Of a stretch of 6,225 nucleotides of DNA, positions 5,060 to 6,225 are shown piece after piece. This stretch comes from Phycisphaerae bacterium. Its GTDB lineage: Bacteria > Planctomycetota > Phycisphaerae > Tepidisphaerales > Tepidisphaeraceae. The stretch lies in NCBI GenBank assembly GCA_014380825.1, contig JACMJD010000336.1, positions 1 to 6,225 on the forward strand, in the 5' to 3' direction. Every line of letters begins with the position of its first letter. Within the stretch, counting starts at the first letter, position 1. The notes under the pieces are model-generated. The model was not told where the DNA came from and searched no databases. It was given only the letters and a program-made list of their open reading frames with translations. The position numbers were made by a program, and so were the translations under genes.

Positions 5060-6225
5060 ATGTCCAGTACCACCAACGTTGCCGACATCAAGGAAAATGC
5101 CGACATCGATCGTGACACGCCCCAGCCGACTATTCATGTCGAAGAGCGCAAGCTTGGATTGGTCGACTTCCTCAAAACCCTGATCAAGGCGAACGGTTCC
5201 GACCTGCACCTTCAGGCGATGAGCACCCCGATGATCCGCGTCGACGGCCGCGCACGGTTTATGGATTGCCCGGCGCCAGGTGACGACGCGTTGAAGGAAT
5301 ACGTCGACACGATCATGAACGCCCAGGACGATCCGGCCGACAAGCGGAGCATCCTGGAACACAAGGGCTCGGTCGACGTCGCGTACGTTCTGCCGGGCGC
5401 GGCGCGATTCCGAACCAGCATCTTTCACAGCCGCGGCAAGTTCGCGATCGTGATGCGGCGGATCATCACCAAGATCCCCAACTTCGAAGAACTCAACCTT
5501 CCGCCACAGGTCGAAACCCTGGCGGATTTTCATCGCGGCATCGTGATCGTCGCGGGCACGACCGGCTCGGGCAAATCGACCTCGCTCGCCGCGATCATCG
5601 GCAAGATCAACCGCACGCGGGCCGAGCGAATCATCACGGTCGAAGATCCGATCGAATTCCAGCACGAAAACGCCAAGGCGCTGGTGAGCCAGGTGGAAGT
5701 CGGCACCGACAGCGAAAGCTACGAATACGCGCTGCGCGCCATGATGCGTCAGGATCCGGACACGATCCTGATCGGCGAAATCCGCGATAGTTTCTCGCTG
5801 ACCACCGCCTTGAAGGCCGCCGACACCGGGCACTTGGTGTTCACGACGATTCACGCGACGAACGCTTGGACGACGATCCAGCGCGTCGTGTCGCTGTTCG
5901 ACGTAAATCAGAAAGAACTTCAGCAACAACAGCTCGCACTGAACCTCAACGCCGTCGTATGTCAGCGTCTCGCCAAGAAGCGCGAAGGCAAAGGCCGAAT
6001 CCCCGTCATCGAGCTCATGATGGCCACGCCCATCGTGCGGAAATACATCCTCGACGGCGAGTTCGAGAAACTAAAAGGCACCGTCGGCAACAAGGAAGCC
6101 GGCAGCCAGAGCTTCGATCAGCACCTGACTGATTTGTTCCAGAAGCAAATCATCGACGTGAACGAAGCCAAGCGACTGGCAAGCAACATTGACGCGTTAA
6201 GCTTGGCCCTGCGAGGAATCGGCAA
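5060..6225 (+). CDS. pilT: PilT/PilU-type type IV pilus retraction ATPase (3' truncated)
   Basis: 388 codons are visible and the frame is still open at the window edge; with usual family lengths of 345-400 the stop should lie close by. PilT-type hexameric ATPases at the inner membrane depolymerise pilin, driving pilus retraction, twitching motility and DNA uptake. After a hydrophilic N-terminus (1-30) comes the PilT N-domain (VDFLKTLIKANGSDLHL 35-51). The RecA-like core has Walker A AGTTGSGKST (165-174, Lys172), Asp box VEDPIEF (194-200), Walker B DTILIGEIRD (234-243, Glu240 the presumed catalytic Glu) and His box GHLVFTTIHATNA (257-269). The C-terminal motif that is AIRNLIR in classical PilT is replaced by PIVRKYILDGEF (324-335), so a PilU-like or divergent retraction role is possible. 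GAGG 7 nt upstream supports the ATG. It is divergent from purQ; no other pilus gene is in view. Confidence 0.9.
   Translation, partial: MSSTTNVADIKENADIDRDTPQPTIHVEERKLGLVDFLKTLIKANGSDLHLQAMSTPMIRVDGRARFMDCPAPGDDALKEYVDTIMNAQDDPADKRSILEHKGSVDVAYVLPGAARFRTSIFHSRGKFAIVMRRIITKIPNFEELNLPPQVETLADFHRGIVIVAGTTGSGKSTSLAAIIGKINRTRAERIITVEDPIEFQHENAKALVSQVEVGTDSESYEYALRAMMRQDPDTILIGEIRDSFSLTTALKAADTGHLVFTTIHATNAWTTIQRVVSLFDVNQKELQQQQLALNLNAVVCQRLAKKREGKGRIPVIELMMATPIVRKYILDGEFEKLKGTVGNKEAGSQSFDQHLTDLFQKQIIDVNEAKRLASNIDALSLALRGIG

Noticed and set aside
4928..5929. A 333-codon open frame on the - strand opposite the PilT-like gene.
   Set aside because: It is an antisense shadow of a strongly conserved ATPase, with no recognisable motif.

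Overview
The window looks like a high-GC (roughly 58% by eye) chromosomal segment from an environmental Gram-negative bacterium. Signs of a two-membrane cell are a beta-barrel protein with a signal peptide and terminal Phe, and a type IV pilus retraction ATPase. The long PurQ, with its C-terminal HPERYLEAFQHP segment, reminds me most of Planctomycetota of the Phycisphaerae type. Acidobacteriota or a similar phylum cannot be excluded, and this is recognition from memory rather than a computed placement.

Left half (1-3335, + strand): the last 36 codons of an unidentified protein, then a 538-residue ArnT/PMT-like (GT-C fold) membrane glycosyltransferase, then a 520-residue B12-binding-type radical SAM protein of the DUF4080 kind. 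Gaps are 24 and 20 nt and no promoter is visible between them, so they probably form one transcript. The likely theme is envelope glycan or lipid modification plus an uncharacterised radical reaction.

Middle (3372-4859, - strand): purQ (glutaminase subunit of FGAM synthetase, de novo purine synthesis), then 135 nt later a small outer-membrane beta-barrel protein with its own strong Shine-Dalgarno. The beta-barrel gene converges on the radical SAM gene.

Right (4863-6225): a divergent ~200-nt intergenic region with a 3.7-copy 14-bp tandem repeat and a perfect TATAAT box, then a PilT-family ATPase on the + strand that runs off the window edge.

The most unusual signal is not a gene. The left operon is studded with short palindromic elements lying inside or touching coding sequence: one spanning the stop/start junction at 112-137, a 22-bp perfect inverted repeat at 768-829, a tandem pair of 23-mers at 1311-1357, an 18-mer palindrome at 2221-2238 and a 15-bp perfect inverted repeat at 3271-3313. 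All keep the reading frame open and fall at gene ends, hydrophilic loops or an interdomain linker. This looks like mobile REP-like palindromes that have been turned into protein sequence. I saw no CRISPR array, RNA gene, transposase, phage gene or defence system.
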